Shown: piece by piece, positions 8,636-20,600 of the stretch
Position numbering within the stretch: the stretch's first letter is position 1
Layout of the letters: every line of letters begins with the position of its first letter
Assembly (NCBI GenBank): GCA_964200185.2
Contig: CAXNAD020000185.1
Span: 1 to 25,580, forward strand
Length of the DNA: 25,580 nt
Origin: Choristocarpus tenellus KU-1152
Lineage: Eukaryota > Phaeophyceae
Reading direction: 5' to 3'
Translations under genes and position numbers: made by a program
Notes under the pieces: model-generated
What the model was told of the DNA's origin: nothing
The model's input: the letters and a program-made list of their open reading frames with translations, nothing else
Databases searched by the model: none

Positions 8636-11600
8636 CTATGTTTGGCATCGGGATGGGGTCAACACAGATCAGGAAGGAAGCAGTAGAGTCAGTTTACAAA
8701 ATAGGGGGGGGTGCAGCAAGTGTAGGAGGGTTAAGGAAGCAGTATGCAGTATGTAGATACACAAAAAAAAGTGGTGCTTTTTCGAACTGCAAAAATCTTC
8801 TGTTGGTAAGGCCAGTACTCTAATTCCGAGAATATAGAACATTTTTCAATCTATATCCCCATCCCAATAATGTGATCCTGAGTGAAAGTGTCTTAGAGGG
8901 TATGGGTTTTCCCCATTTGTCGGTATGGGGCTTGGCTTCCCACGTTTTTTTTAAACGATATTTTGCCTACTCCGAAACGTTTAGGAGTAGGTGAAATATA
9001 TACTTTATGAAAAGGTGTGTCCAGAACAAGGATATTGACACTCCTAACAAACACGATAGCCAAAATTACGTCAAAATCGCAACATTTGATTCTGGCCCTC
9101 AAATGGACGCAGCTCTACTCCCTCTAAGATACTTTGACTCTATTGTGTATCATCATGGTGTCCCTACATCCAAGTAACCAACCCATTTCATTTTCTAGTT
9201 GTGGTTATTCAGGAAACCAGGCCAGTATTGCCAGTTGTTGTAGTGAAAAAAATGTGGTTGGCGGAACATCATGATAGTGCAAGGGGATCAACTGATTTGT
9301 ACTATAAAAAATAACTATTATTACAGTCCCGTGAAAATGATCTTGGCATTGCATTAGCCATGGCTGTGGGTCAATCTCTGGATTAGACTGTTGTAGAAAG
9401 GATTTATGGCCTGGGACTGGATCTGTATGATACAACTATTCATTTTGATTTGAATTGATTGGATATTAGCTTGAGCAGCTTCCATGCTGTACTTGAACAT
9501 GTTATTTTGTATACACGTTCCAATCCTAATAAGTACATCAAACGTTCTTGAGTTGATTCAGTTCATACTCACCGGCCTTTTGATTGAAAACACTCAAGAT
9601 ATCGAATAGGGCCAATGTGAGAACCAACCGTTCAGAATCTTAGTGGCCTGGGCCCGGACCAATTAAAAAAAAATTGCAGCTGGTTGACCTTTCAAAATGC
9701 ATGAGACCAACCCTGCCCTCACCTAGCCCTGCCTGAGACACTGTCCCATGCTATGTACACATCCTCCCTCAGACTCTTTCGTACATTTCATACTATAAAA
9801 ATATCAAATGTGTTTTAAGTGACTATTTTAAAATTCTACAGTGCAGTAGGTCCCTACGAAATTACAGGCAATACACAATATAGCCATACAGATTCTTGTA
9901 CCTGTCCTAGAAAGCAAATGGGACCATTGGAATCGAGGTGGCCTATAATTACAACGAGCTGTTGCATTTCTACAATTTCCTCTACCAGCCCGACTACCCA
10001 AACCAGACTATTGGAATTGAGGTGACCTAGGAGTACACTCGAATATCCCGCAGACAACACATATAACAAATTTCAGGTACCTGTGACTCGACCTACCAGG
10101 ACACACATATCACAGCAGACCAAAGATCACACATTTCGAAACACTTTGCTACCAGGGAAAGGACCTTTCATAAAAGGGTCATGCCAGACTGGCCTATGGA
10201 CCGGACATCTCCGAGACATTTTTTCGCTACAGTAACCAATGCTCACAGACACTCCCAGTTTCTTCATTATTTTGTTGTGGTACTTTCTAAACACAAAAGA
10301 GATCTGTGATCACTTCTGTAGATTGGGGGGTATTGGTGTGTCATCTCCACATAGATGATCACCATGATTCATTCTGTTCTTCCTTGTATAGAACACCTGT
10401 ATCAATATTCCACAACCCATGGTGTGTTATGGTTTGCCCTATCCAAATATCCTTGGCACAATTCTGTTACACAATCCATTTTCACATAAGTATTCAAGCA
10501 CCATTCATGAAATGAGCAGCTTGGGACCTGATCTATCACAATATACTACACCAGACCCTAAGTCGAACATTTTATGAGTATTATATACACCACAATATTA
10601 TAGAAACAATATCTCAACTTCCTCCATAATCCCCCCCCCCCAAAAAAAGTGCTTGTGGCTAGCACTGAGAGGAAAGTTGTGTAGATGCAACAACTGATAC
10701 CTATACCACTGGACATTGATTGGTTGACCCAGAAAGCTATTAATTTCTTCATAACTTACATCACCTTCACCCATGCTCCAATAGCTACAATGTTGAGAGG
10801 GAATTCCCACTCATTTTGTACTTGACAAGGTACAGTTGAGAATGGGAGGTTTGCATTCTTTACCAGAAGGAGCATTTGGTTGGTCTCTTAGGGCAAGCGT
10901 TCCATCCTAGCTCAGGTCTATTCCCTTCACTACCTCATGGAGTGCTTGGACGATCTTTTGGAGCGAGCCTACCGTCCTTGTCAAGGTCCGCACTCTTCAC
11001 TACCACAAGGAACCCATGGTTCATCTTTTTGGGCAAGCATGCTGTCCTTACCAAGATTCCAACTCCTCAACACAGAGGGCTCTTGGTTTGAATCTTAGAG
11101 CAAGCATGCTGCCCTTCTTAAGATCTACTGTGAACGGGAGGTTTTCTTTTTTTCACCACAAGGAGTGGTTCATGAGTCTCTTAGGGCAAACCTGCCATTC
11201 TCGCCAAGATCGACAATCTTCACAATCACAACAAGCACATGGTTCATCTCTTTGGGGCAAGCTTGCTATCCTCTCTGGTGTTCACACTCTTCACTATCAC
11301 TGTGTTCACTATCACTGTGTTCACAAGATTGCTAGATTGGCCTCTCGGGGCATTCATGCTGTGTGCATTGTTGAGTGAAGGTTCACACCCTTCACCACAA
11401 AGAGCACCTGGTTGGCATTTTTGCAGATGAAATGCAAGAGCTCGACACAGACAACTATTTGGGGTTACTCTCCAGTTGTGAGTAAAAATGCATTGAAAAT
11501 ATGCAAAAGTGTACAAACGAGGGGGATGCTCAGCCAACCAGATTCACCTCAAAACAAGTGGTGTCCCTACCAATCATGTCCAAAGAGCGAGCATCCAAAA

Positions 11601-14600
11601 AACGTCACCAGGGTAAACTTGCAACAGATACATCAGTCATCAGTCAGCTATTACTTGCTGAAGAGTTCTACCCAGTCAGTTTAGACCCCCAAATGGGGGT
11701 TACTACCTATTGCTACAGGAGCGATAGTATTGTGGAAGTAGAGGCAATCTGTTCAAAAACGAAATAAATTTAGAAATCGGTAGACAATATATTTATGGGT
11801 TCTGTACTTTGGGATCACAAATAAAAGAGTATCGCAAAGCTCCTGTACTTTCACGTTGTTAGTGGTGAGAATCAAGTGTATGTTTAAGAGTACAAGTCCA
11901 ATGGATAAAAAAATTCTATGTACTTGATCATAATCTAGTTGCGCACGAATTGCCAAGCACTGCAGGGCTCCATGAGCAGATTGTGCATACCTATGAAAAA
12001 TGAACCAATTAAAAACTACTCCTCTATTACCGGTTGCAAACCATTCAAGTTATGATTTAATCGACTAGAGCAATCCAGTTCACAATACTGTGTATCAATA
12101 TTGTCTCAATCCTTGCGTAGTATACCTGAATCAGAGCAGAGGAAATATGCAGATCAATCCTCTTTCTTCTGGAAATAGTGTGCAGGGAGTGTGGGGGTGA
12201 GGTAGACTAAAATTGAAGGGTTGGCAAGTGGATTTAAATTAGAAAGCAATTGGGAGTTTTCCAGCAGCTAATGAACATACCTCAGTGCAGGAGCCATGCT
12301 TTGACACTATTGGTTGGGTTCATCAGAGGTTCATGATGTTGAACATTTGATTGGATAAGTTCAAAATCCGATTTAACTATCTAGGGGGATCTGTGCTCAT
12401 ATAAATTTGAGATCCCACCAGAAATTTAGTGCCCTCAATATACTATTGACTAATGGCTTTCTAGTTTGTTTTCTGATTTTAAAGCTTAGAGAGAGAACAA
12501 AACAAAAACAGGCAGAGTGTAAAAAGGGCAGGACAGTGGGTACAAAATCTTTCTTGGGTGGTGAACCAATTAATCAATGTGTATGGGGTGAGGGAGTGAG
12601 GTAGTCTGAAGTTTGGTTAAAGGATATTCAGTTTGATATTGTTTGGTGAAAGTGATCAATAGTATATGCAATATACCCTAGTATTTGTCGTATCTACTCT
12701 AGATTGAAGGTGTGCTAACGGTTGTAATAACTGCCAGCAAAAGAAATTAATATGTGAAAAATACACAAGCTTTTTATAGCAAACATACACAAGAGGGATA
12801 CCAGCCAGTCACCTTCAATTCAAGAACAAAACTGGCACATCTCATCAATATTACACTCAACATGTTACGCCCGTAACAGCCCAGACAAAAAAGGTGCATA
12901 GGATACAAATAGTAATGCTCCAATCTAAAACATACTCCAGGGTATATAACATATGTTATATCTCATGTCACTTGAGTCAGAGTGTAACACCTAGCAGAAT
13001 ATGGGTATTGACACTCAGTCCAAAACATGCAAAACAAACGCCACACCTCATAGCAATTCTGTCCAAAATAAATGTATTTCATGTCTCCTAGCATGCAAGT
13101 CCACAACATATGAGCATATGTTGTGCCCATAACATTTAGCAAAAAGCCATATCATTGTGTGATAAAGCATAATGTTGTCTAAAGTGTACTGAAATCAAGT
13201 ATGATAAAGTATGATAAAGTATGATAAAGTATAATGTACCAGTACCAAGAAATACTAAAATAAAAATATATAGAACAATGCAACCTCACGGTAAGGTTGA
13301 AAAATATTTCTGTTCAAACCTATGAGGTCCATGCTGTTTAACACTGTCTACAAACCATAGCCAACATATTGAGGCCTGGTGGATGGAAAGGAAGAAGCAG
13401 AGATATCTTCTCCTATCTCTGGAGGTTTGGGCTGGGGCAGGAGTCTCTCTTATCAAGTGACTTGTGTCGTATAGCCAGCCCCACTGAGTGCTGTGAGGAT
13501 GGACATGATGACCTCCATGCCTTTATACAATCAGTTGGCCTCTCTAGCACTGAGCGCAACCATGCACTGTGAATGCACAAATGCTTTGCACAACTATTTC
13601 CCTAGGATAGGTGATCGAGAGGTATATGACTGAGGCTGTTTATTCTATACTATCTTGTGAAGTATACATATACAAATAGCGTCAAATACTGAACTATAAA
13701 TTTCCTCTGTTCAGCACCAGTTCGAACAGTTTGTGGGGCAGCTATAAATGCAGAAGGTGGAATCAACTTTTTGATGTTTTTTGTAGGGGTATAGTAAAAC
13801 ACATTTTGAGGTTAACCGAAATTCTTGACGAAATCCGGTTTCCCTATTCTACTCTGTCTGCTGTGAAGCTGCAATAAATTCCTTCCCGATGTGGAACAAA
13901 ACCCCCAAAAGAGGAAGTGACTGCAACCCTGCAAACTGTTTTCAACTGATGCTGACAAAAGAGGAAGTGTTACTTTTGGGGGTTCCACGAATGCCGCAAA
14001 GCAGGGACTCATTAAACTATCTTTTAAAAATAAAATGTACTTGCCTAAGAAATTTCCGTAAAATTTCTCTCCTTTATGCACCCTCCTTGGGAAGGAGGGG
14101 GGGGGCTTACCTATGTGTTCCAAATTCCCACTCTGCGGGCCCATAGTTAGGTGGATCATGTAACACAAATAGAGCAAAACACTACTGTCAGACTTGGGTT
14201 GTTTCCAATTGTCGATGCCCTTTCAGACCAATATGATGTCATTTTAGGATGAGTTATGACATTAATGGAAAAAAGAGCCCTATTCTTAAATAATCAATAA
14301 TTAAGACTGGACTTGAAATCATCTCATCAAGGAGGGTCAACTTGATCTTTAACATCTTGCAATTCCAAATACTTTGTGACATGCCGCTTTCCACGCAATG
14401 AAAAAAACTTTGTTGTATGTACCATATTTACAAGGATTTAGCAAATTTGCTTGGGGTTCCTATACTTCTATATAAATTTTATTTTTTAAATGCACTACCC
14501 ACTTTGCCATGTCTTCAAATCTAATGCAACTGTTGAAAGAAGCAGTGTATTTAGTGTAATTTGAAGCTTCAATCCTATCTGTAACACATAAATCTAACCC

Positions 14601-17600
14601 TCACCTTTGCTGCAGCAATATGATCCCTACCCTGATAATAAAATTGCAACTAATGTCTGCTGCCTTCATTTGCCAACTGACATTGCAATTGTTGATGCTG
14701 GACATTACTGCACCTTCATTTTAGCTTATCTGAAACCTTGCCACAAGCAATGCATCCCATTCAGTCTCACCTCTGTGAGCTTGCTCTTCAACTTCTTGAG
14801 TGTGAGAATTAGCTCATTCTGATCAACAAAACCGCTTCCATCAATGTCCATAGCATCAAAGGACTCCCTAAGCTTGTGGTCGGAAAAGGGACCTGTAGCA
14901 AGTCCTGGCCACAACCGAAGCATCTCATGCCTACATAAACAAAAGAGAGGCACTTATTCATGTTGCTGTAGTTGGAGTGGGCTACTCACAGACTGAATTT
15001 TAAAAATCGCCTGTTGAGAAGATTGAATGCCCTAACAATAAATCCATGTTGTACTGTTCCAAACGTTCATTTCTTATGCATGCAATGACAATGCATGCAA
15101 TGACTGTATACTGAGAACAAGCAACACTGGCAAGGCATGCCTTTGAAGTGTGTGTGAGAGTGTGTGTGCATGACTTTGAGAAAACCCATTGCCTGAAATC
15201 AGCAAAATCAGTACACAAAATACCAAGTGCTGATCGTCTAACACATGCCAATTCAAATGTTTAGATGAGCAATTTCCAACATACTCTACAGTATGTGAGG
15301 AATATCGAATTGGGCAGCCAGTATCCCTGGAGTACACGTCAGAGCTAATAATAGGACACATTGATTTCCTACAATCCCCCAGCCCCCACCACTGCTCTTC
15401 CCATTTGATGCAAAATTCAATTGGTACCAACTATTGCACAGCAAAAATAACCTATGAACTCAAAATTTAATTGATATATATATATGTATATATTTGTAGC
15501 AATAATATCATTACCATTCTAACTCTTGTAATAGTTTGCCATTCCCACCTGAAGAGTCTTGTCCTCAGGATAAGATGCATAGAGTGGGAGAAGTTCTGGG
15601 AATGGCCAAGCATCCGAACAAAGTCATCTCCGTGGATCTCATTAACAATGCAGCATTCCCCCCTGACATTTGTTGGCCTTGATTCTACCTCCTTCCCAAC
15701 AGTTGCTGCATTGACTGCGAACTCAGAACCTGCTGGTCCCTCAACACCTACCCCTACACTCCCCCCAGAACTAGTCACAGGCCCATTTGCACCCTCCACC
15801 ATCTGCTCCCCATATCCAACCTCTGTAGTCTGAGGTCGATGCAACTCCAAAGTATGACCCCTGCCAATCAAGGTTTGGCTAGGGATATCAGCAGAAGCTG
15901 ATGGAGGGGAAGGTCGATGGGGCATGACAGTATTTGAACACCTCACTGTCGCGTTCCTGGGTTGTCGGAGCATGAGGGCCATCTCTCCAAAAACATCGCC
16001 AGGGCTGATAAGATATGGGAAGTAAAGGGAAAGAAGAATGGTGGAGTAGAGAGGGGATCAGGAAGGGCAGTCATTGAGCATGTTCAGTGAACTGGGAGGC
16101 AAGAGGTGCAATGAGAGATGACTGAATGATGTGAGCCATCAGAGAACAACAATTAAAATATTGGCCACATCCTGGAACATTCTACACTCTGCCTCCATTC
16201 CAAGTGCCAAACATTTAGAAAATTACGTTTTGATCTGGAAAGTTGTAGGGGCACACATCTGAGAGGTTACTCCCTCAACCACTTACGTCACATGTATGTT
16301 CAAGGCCACACACTAATCACTATTCACTAAAGAGGGAAGCGTTAGTACTAGTAGTCTGGTTGGAATTAGGACTTGAAACAAGGACCATGATGACGACTCC
16401 GACGAAAGGATTCTGAGTCCTTTTTCAAAAATTGATTGTATGAAAAAGTGAGACGTTATTGGCCATAATTGTTCAGAGTTTGTTCTGAAATGACATCACA
16501 CCAATTGGAATTGACCTGAGATCTCTGATGATACATTGGTTCATGTGCACAGCGCGATCTATCTCCAGGAAAAAATCTGTAGGTGATCAATAATGTTATG
16601 CTTCATAATGTTATGCTTCATGGGCCGTGGAGGCAATAATACATAAACAGAACCGCGCCAAGTTCATCTTCAAGCCCCAAAACACCAAAAGCACCAAATG
16701 GCCTCACCACAGGTTGTTACAAAGGGACACAGAGTGACTCAGAGGGGTTGTTCAGAGCAGAATTTCTGCACCACATTTGATCAAGAACAAGAATTTCCCT
16801 GACAATAAAAAAAATAATGATGCCAAAGAGACATTTCTTAGCTTTCCAAAACCAGTCTTGTATAGGAGATTGAAGGTTTAGTTTCCCATACTAAGACCTA
16901 ACAAATAACCTTCCACTGAACTCATCTGTGACACGCTTTACCATTTTTCTCTGCCAGCATTGAGAATTTTTATTCATTCTAGTTTCTTGAAGAAACTGTG
17001 ACATTTGCGCCTTAAAGAGCTCAATCAGGATTTGGACTCAACTTGTTTCTGAATAGTTCTTGGCCTGACAAAAAATCAACAGTGGTGGATGATTGCTTAT
17101 CTTGCAATCACAGAAATTCATAAAAAAAAATGGATTCATCATCTTGTTCGGCTGAGTTAGAACTTTCTATTGGAAATTTGGTCTATGTACATAATATCAT
17201 AAGGAAAAACTGGATATATGGTGGCTGGATTCATGTGAATATTGTGTTGCCTGGACTGGACTATGTGCCCTCATGTAAATTCGTATCGCCAAAAACTACC
17301 AAAGAGCAATGAAATATGGTACCTTTACCCTAGGCATTTATCTGCTTTGCTGATCTCCTCTATTTGCCCTCTTTTACCTTAGCGTGGCTACCTTCACCTC
17401 CTGTTCTCCAGGATGCTCCACCAGAACATCCAAGCTGCCCTGTGAGGTTTGTTATATTAATGACATAAACCACAAACCAGTATGTTAATCGCAGCATATC
17501 TCTGTTGCTTTTGCAGTGCATGTGCAGTCACCAATGATAGTGAATGATAACTTCATTGGCACTCTTATCGCTGGTTAGTGTGATCTGGTTAGTGTGATCT

Positions 17601-20600
17601 GGTTAGTGTGATCTGTTAGTGTGATCGATGAAGTACAGGAATATTTTAGGTTTGTAGACCTGCCCACCCTTGTTATGTTCTAGGCTACACACTAATCACT
17701 ATTCACTAAAGAGGGAAAAAGGTTGTGGTATGAGAGGCAACGTACCAGGGCTGGTTCTTGCAGACGTAATGAGATCTAAGGACTGCATTGCTCTAGAGGC
17801 AATAACAGCTAAATGAAGGGCACTGTAGTATGTCACAAGTTTCGCAATGATGCAGCGTTCTATGTCAGTTACGATAAAAGAAAGGTAATCTTGTGGAGGC
17901 TACATGAGCGCCTAGTGCACTACTCTAAACTATGAGGCAGTCATCTACTGTGTACATAGCGAGTGACATATCTACATATTACAACAATGTAACAAAAACA
18001 TATTTCTATAGCAGTTTCATACACTTACCAAGATTCATCTATGACAGATTCATCAACGGGTTGCAGGTTCAAATCAAATCAAATCAAATCAAATCAAATC
18101 CTAGCAATGACAGCCATCACCTGCACCAGGTATGGCATTTCCAACAAAGACTGCCCACTGTGAAACCACCCAACATCCCCAACTCACTCCTACCTGAAAC
18201 ACATATCAACCTGTACACCTTGCCCTACAAAATATGCAGTCAGCAGCAAATTTTCACTTGGTATATATACAGTACCCTCAGCAAACCACCAAAAAAAGGC
18301 AGACCACTTAATACCAGTACGAAAGATATATAATGGAAGATCAAACTTGCCTTACACTACTTGAAAAACAAAAACTAGGAGCCTATTCCAGATAGACATA
18401 GAGCTCACATGTGGGCAAATGGAAGAGCATAACATTGTGGTCATTCCACAAACAGAAACTCCTAATCACAAGTACAACTATCATGTGGACCAGTACTACA
18501 TCAAGTCAATTGGGGAGGAATTTACTCTGTCACTACCTTCTAAAGGTCTTAGCTACTCTAATTTGGCACAGCTCACAACAGTTAATGAGTGTCATCCCAT
18601 GCATACACATTACTCAAATACCAGCCCCCCCCCCCCTCAAAGCTCTGAAGGCAATTAATTATCTACTCCCCCTTCCCCCACTGATGTATTCCTTCTTTCT
18701 CCACCAAGGTGGGCTGGGAGGGGGGAGTAAATAAATCCACATGGATTATCACAGCAATAGAGTGATGTCAAGGTTAGGATTAGGGATAAGGTTGATTGGG
18801 GTGAGGACTAATTTGCTACAATACTACTGGGGAAGCCTAAGAGCAAAAACTGGTAGTTTACATATGTGTTTGTGAGGGCAGTGTTCCATGAGATGACATC
18901 GAACAAGACACTGAAGTTAATGTAAGTTAACTGTACTGAGTGCACCAGTCTGCATCATGTGCCATTTTGCAGCATTCATGAGGCAGGTTCATGCCTCTGG
19001 TTGTTAAATGCACCAGAAAACTGTATGCACTGCTAAAGATAATGTTTTCAATGGCCATAGACCCTACTATTTTTATCTGTATTTGTATCACACTGTGGAT
19101 ATTCATACCCTCAACCTAGTTAGTACAGCCCTACTAAATAAATTACATGAAGCTCATATAATGAAACAGAGTGGAGCAGGGCAGGGGCAGGGGGGTCTAG
19201 GCTGAGCTCAAGAATTGATAGTTCCCTGTCCACACCTTGGCCACAGTGTACATAGAAGATCCGACTTCTCCCTGAGTCACAACTGCCTCCCCTGGTAACA
19301 CCTGTCGCTGCAACACACCACCCACTGCTCTCAGAATAGACTTGGCTCGGCTCATCTCACGTAGAATAGACATCTAGTTTGATTTTTCAGCGGTTGTACC
19401 AATCAAATGCAGGTACTGCTTGGGTTTTCAAAGCTAAATCCAGATGTGATGCTTGCATATGTCAATACTTTTGCATGAATAGTGTGGGATGAGATGGGAT
19501 GGCACCACCTCAGATAGTAAAACCACACTTCTCATGCTCCAGGAACGACCTGCAAGTATTGCAACACTTTGACCTGATGCTATCAAATACACCACCTTAA
19601 GAAAAGAGAAATCAATATCTCGTACATTCTCCCAATCTATTGGACCAAATACAAAGACCGATGGTGCTATAACCCCGAAAAAATACCCTAACCCTAACCA
19701 TGCTGAAATTTGATTGGCCCTTAAAAAAATGTGAGATCAAAACTCAAAGTATTTGTGGGGGGGAAGAGAACTGGACAGTCTTTGGATATTCTTAAAAGCA
19801 TGCAACATCTCCACCAAAAATAGGTGCATTGGAATTTCTCAAGAAAAGAACACATATAAACCTATCAACAGGCTCCACCCAATCGGTTAAATTTTCTATC
19901 CAACTGCAGACAGAGTGAGAAATACCATACAGGTGCCAGTGCTTGAAAATAAATAGTTTTTTTGTGAAGGGTTTACCGATATAGACAATGAAAAACCATA
20001 CCTCCCTTAGGTTGGCGGAGGCGGACTTGCTTCCTTTCATCATTCGCTGCAGGCTGTCCTTTCCAATACGAATCACCTGGTTTAATTTAGTCACTATAAA
20101 GTATTAGTATGAAGTTGAGGATTGATGCATTCTATTAGCTCAATGTGGATTTCATCTAGAATTTGGTGTCCTTCCCAATGCAAACAACCTGGTTTGACTA
20201 GTTTCTAAAATATTCTGTTTTCGTTTAGTTTTATTGCCATGCCAAATGCATGGGGAGGGGTAATGCGGAGAGGTTGAAGGTGGACCAATCCTACTGAATA
20301 TACTCAACCCTGCATATTGGCTACACTATTGGCTACATTCTATTGGTCTATTGGTGCGAATGTTGCTCCTCGTGTTTACAGCCCTACAGCACAGCCCTGG
20401 TATATATCTTCACCTCATGTTTTTTTTCTGTGGGTTGTACAACGCACACAAGAGGTGAAGGGGCTTAGGACTAGGTCCAGACATTGTCTCTCACTTATGT
20501 CCTTCCAGTAAGTATGAGAAATGCATTTCCCCTTACACCATCAATCTTTCCTTTTCGACAATTGTACCATTTTGTTTTTCATTTTGCCAACCACTTACTC

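Larger units (their letters stand above)
8636..14770 (-). other. Intron 8 of the CNBD/EF-hand gene (6135 bases)
   Basis: Bounded by GAG|GTGAGA (14771/14770) and CATAG|GAA (8636/8635). It separates the two EF-hands. It contains MITE M4, a 70-base minisatellite, palindromes and a C homopolymer, but no exon I can support. Stretches such as 9136-10869 and 11426-12840 hold nothing else recognisable. Confidence 0.75.

Noticed and set aside
10870-11425. CRISPR array
   Set aside because: Units are contiguous diverged tandem copies without unique spacers, and the window is eukaryotic.
13812-14177. Minus-strand open frame of 121 codons
   Set aside because: It lies across a foldback inverted repeat, with no motif and no splice context linking it to the EF-hand exons.
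17932-18333. Plus-strand open frame of 133 codons
   Set aside because: It includes an AAATC microsatellite translated as a repeat, has no domain, and lies antisense in an intron.
19510-19612. Segment with good splice signals between exons 4 and 5
   Set aside because: Its roughly 46-base length would break the phase 0 to phase 0 join, and no other exon compensates.
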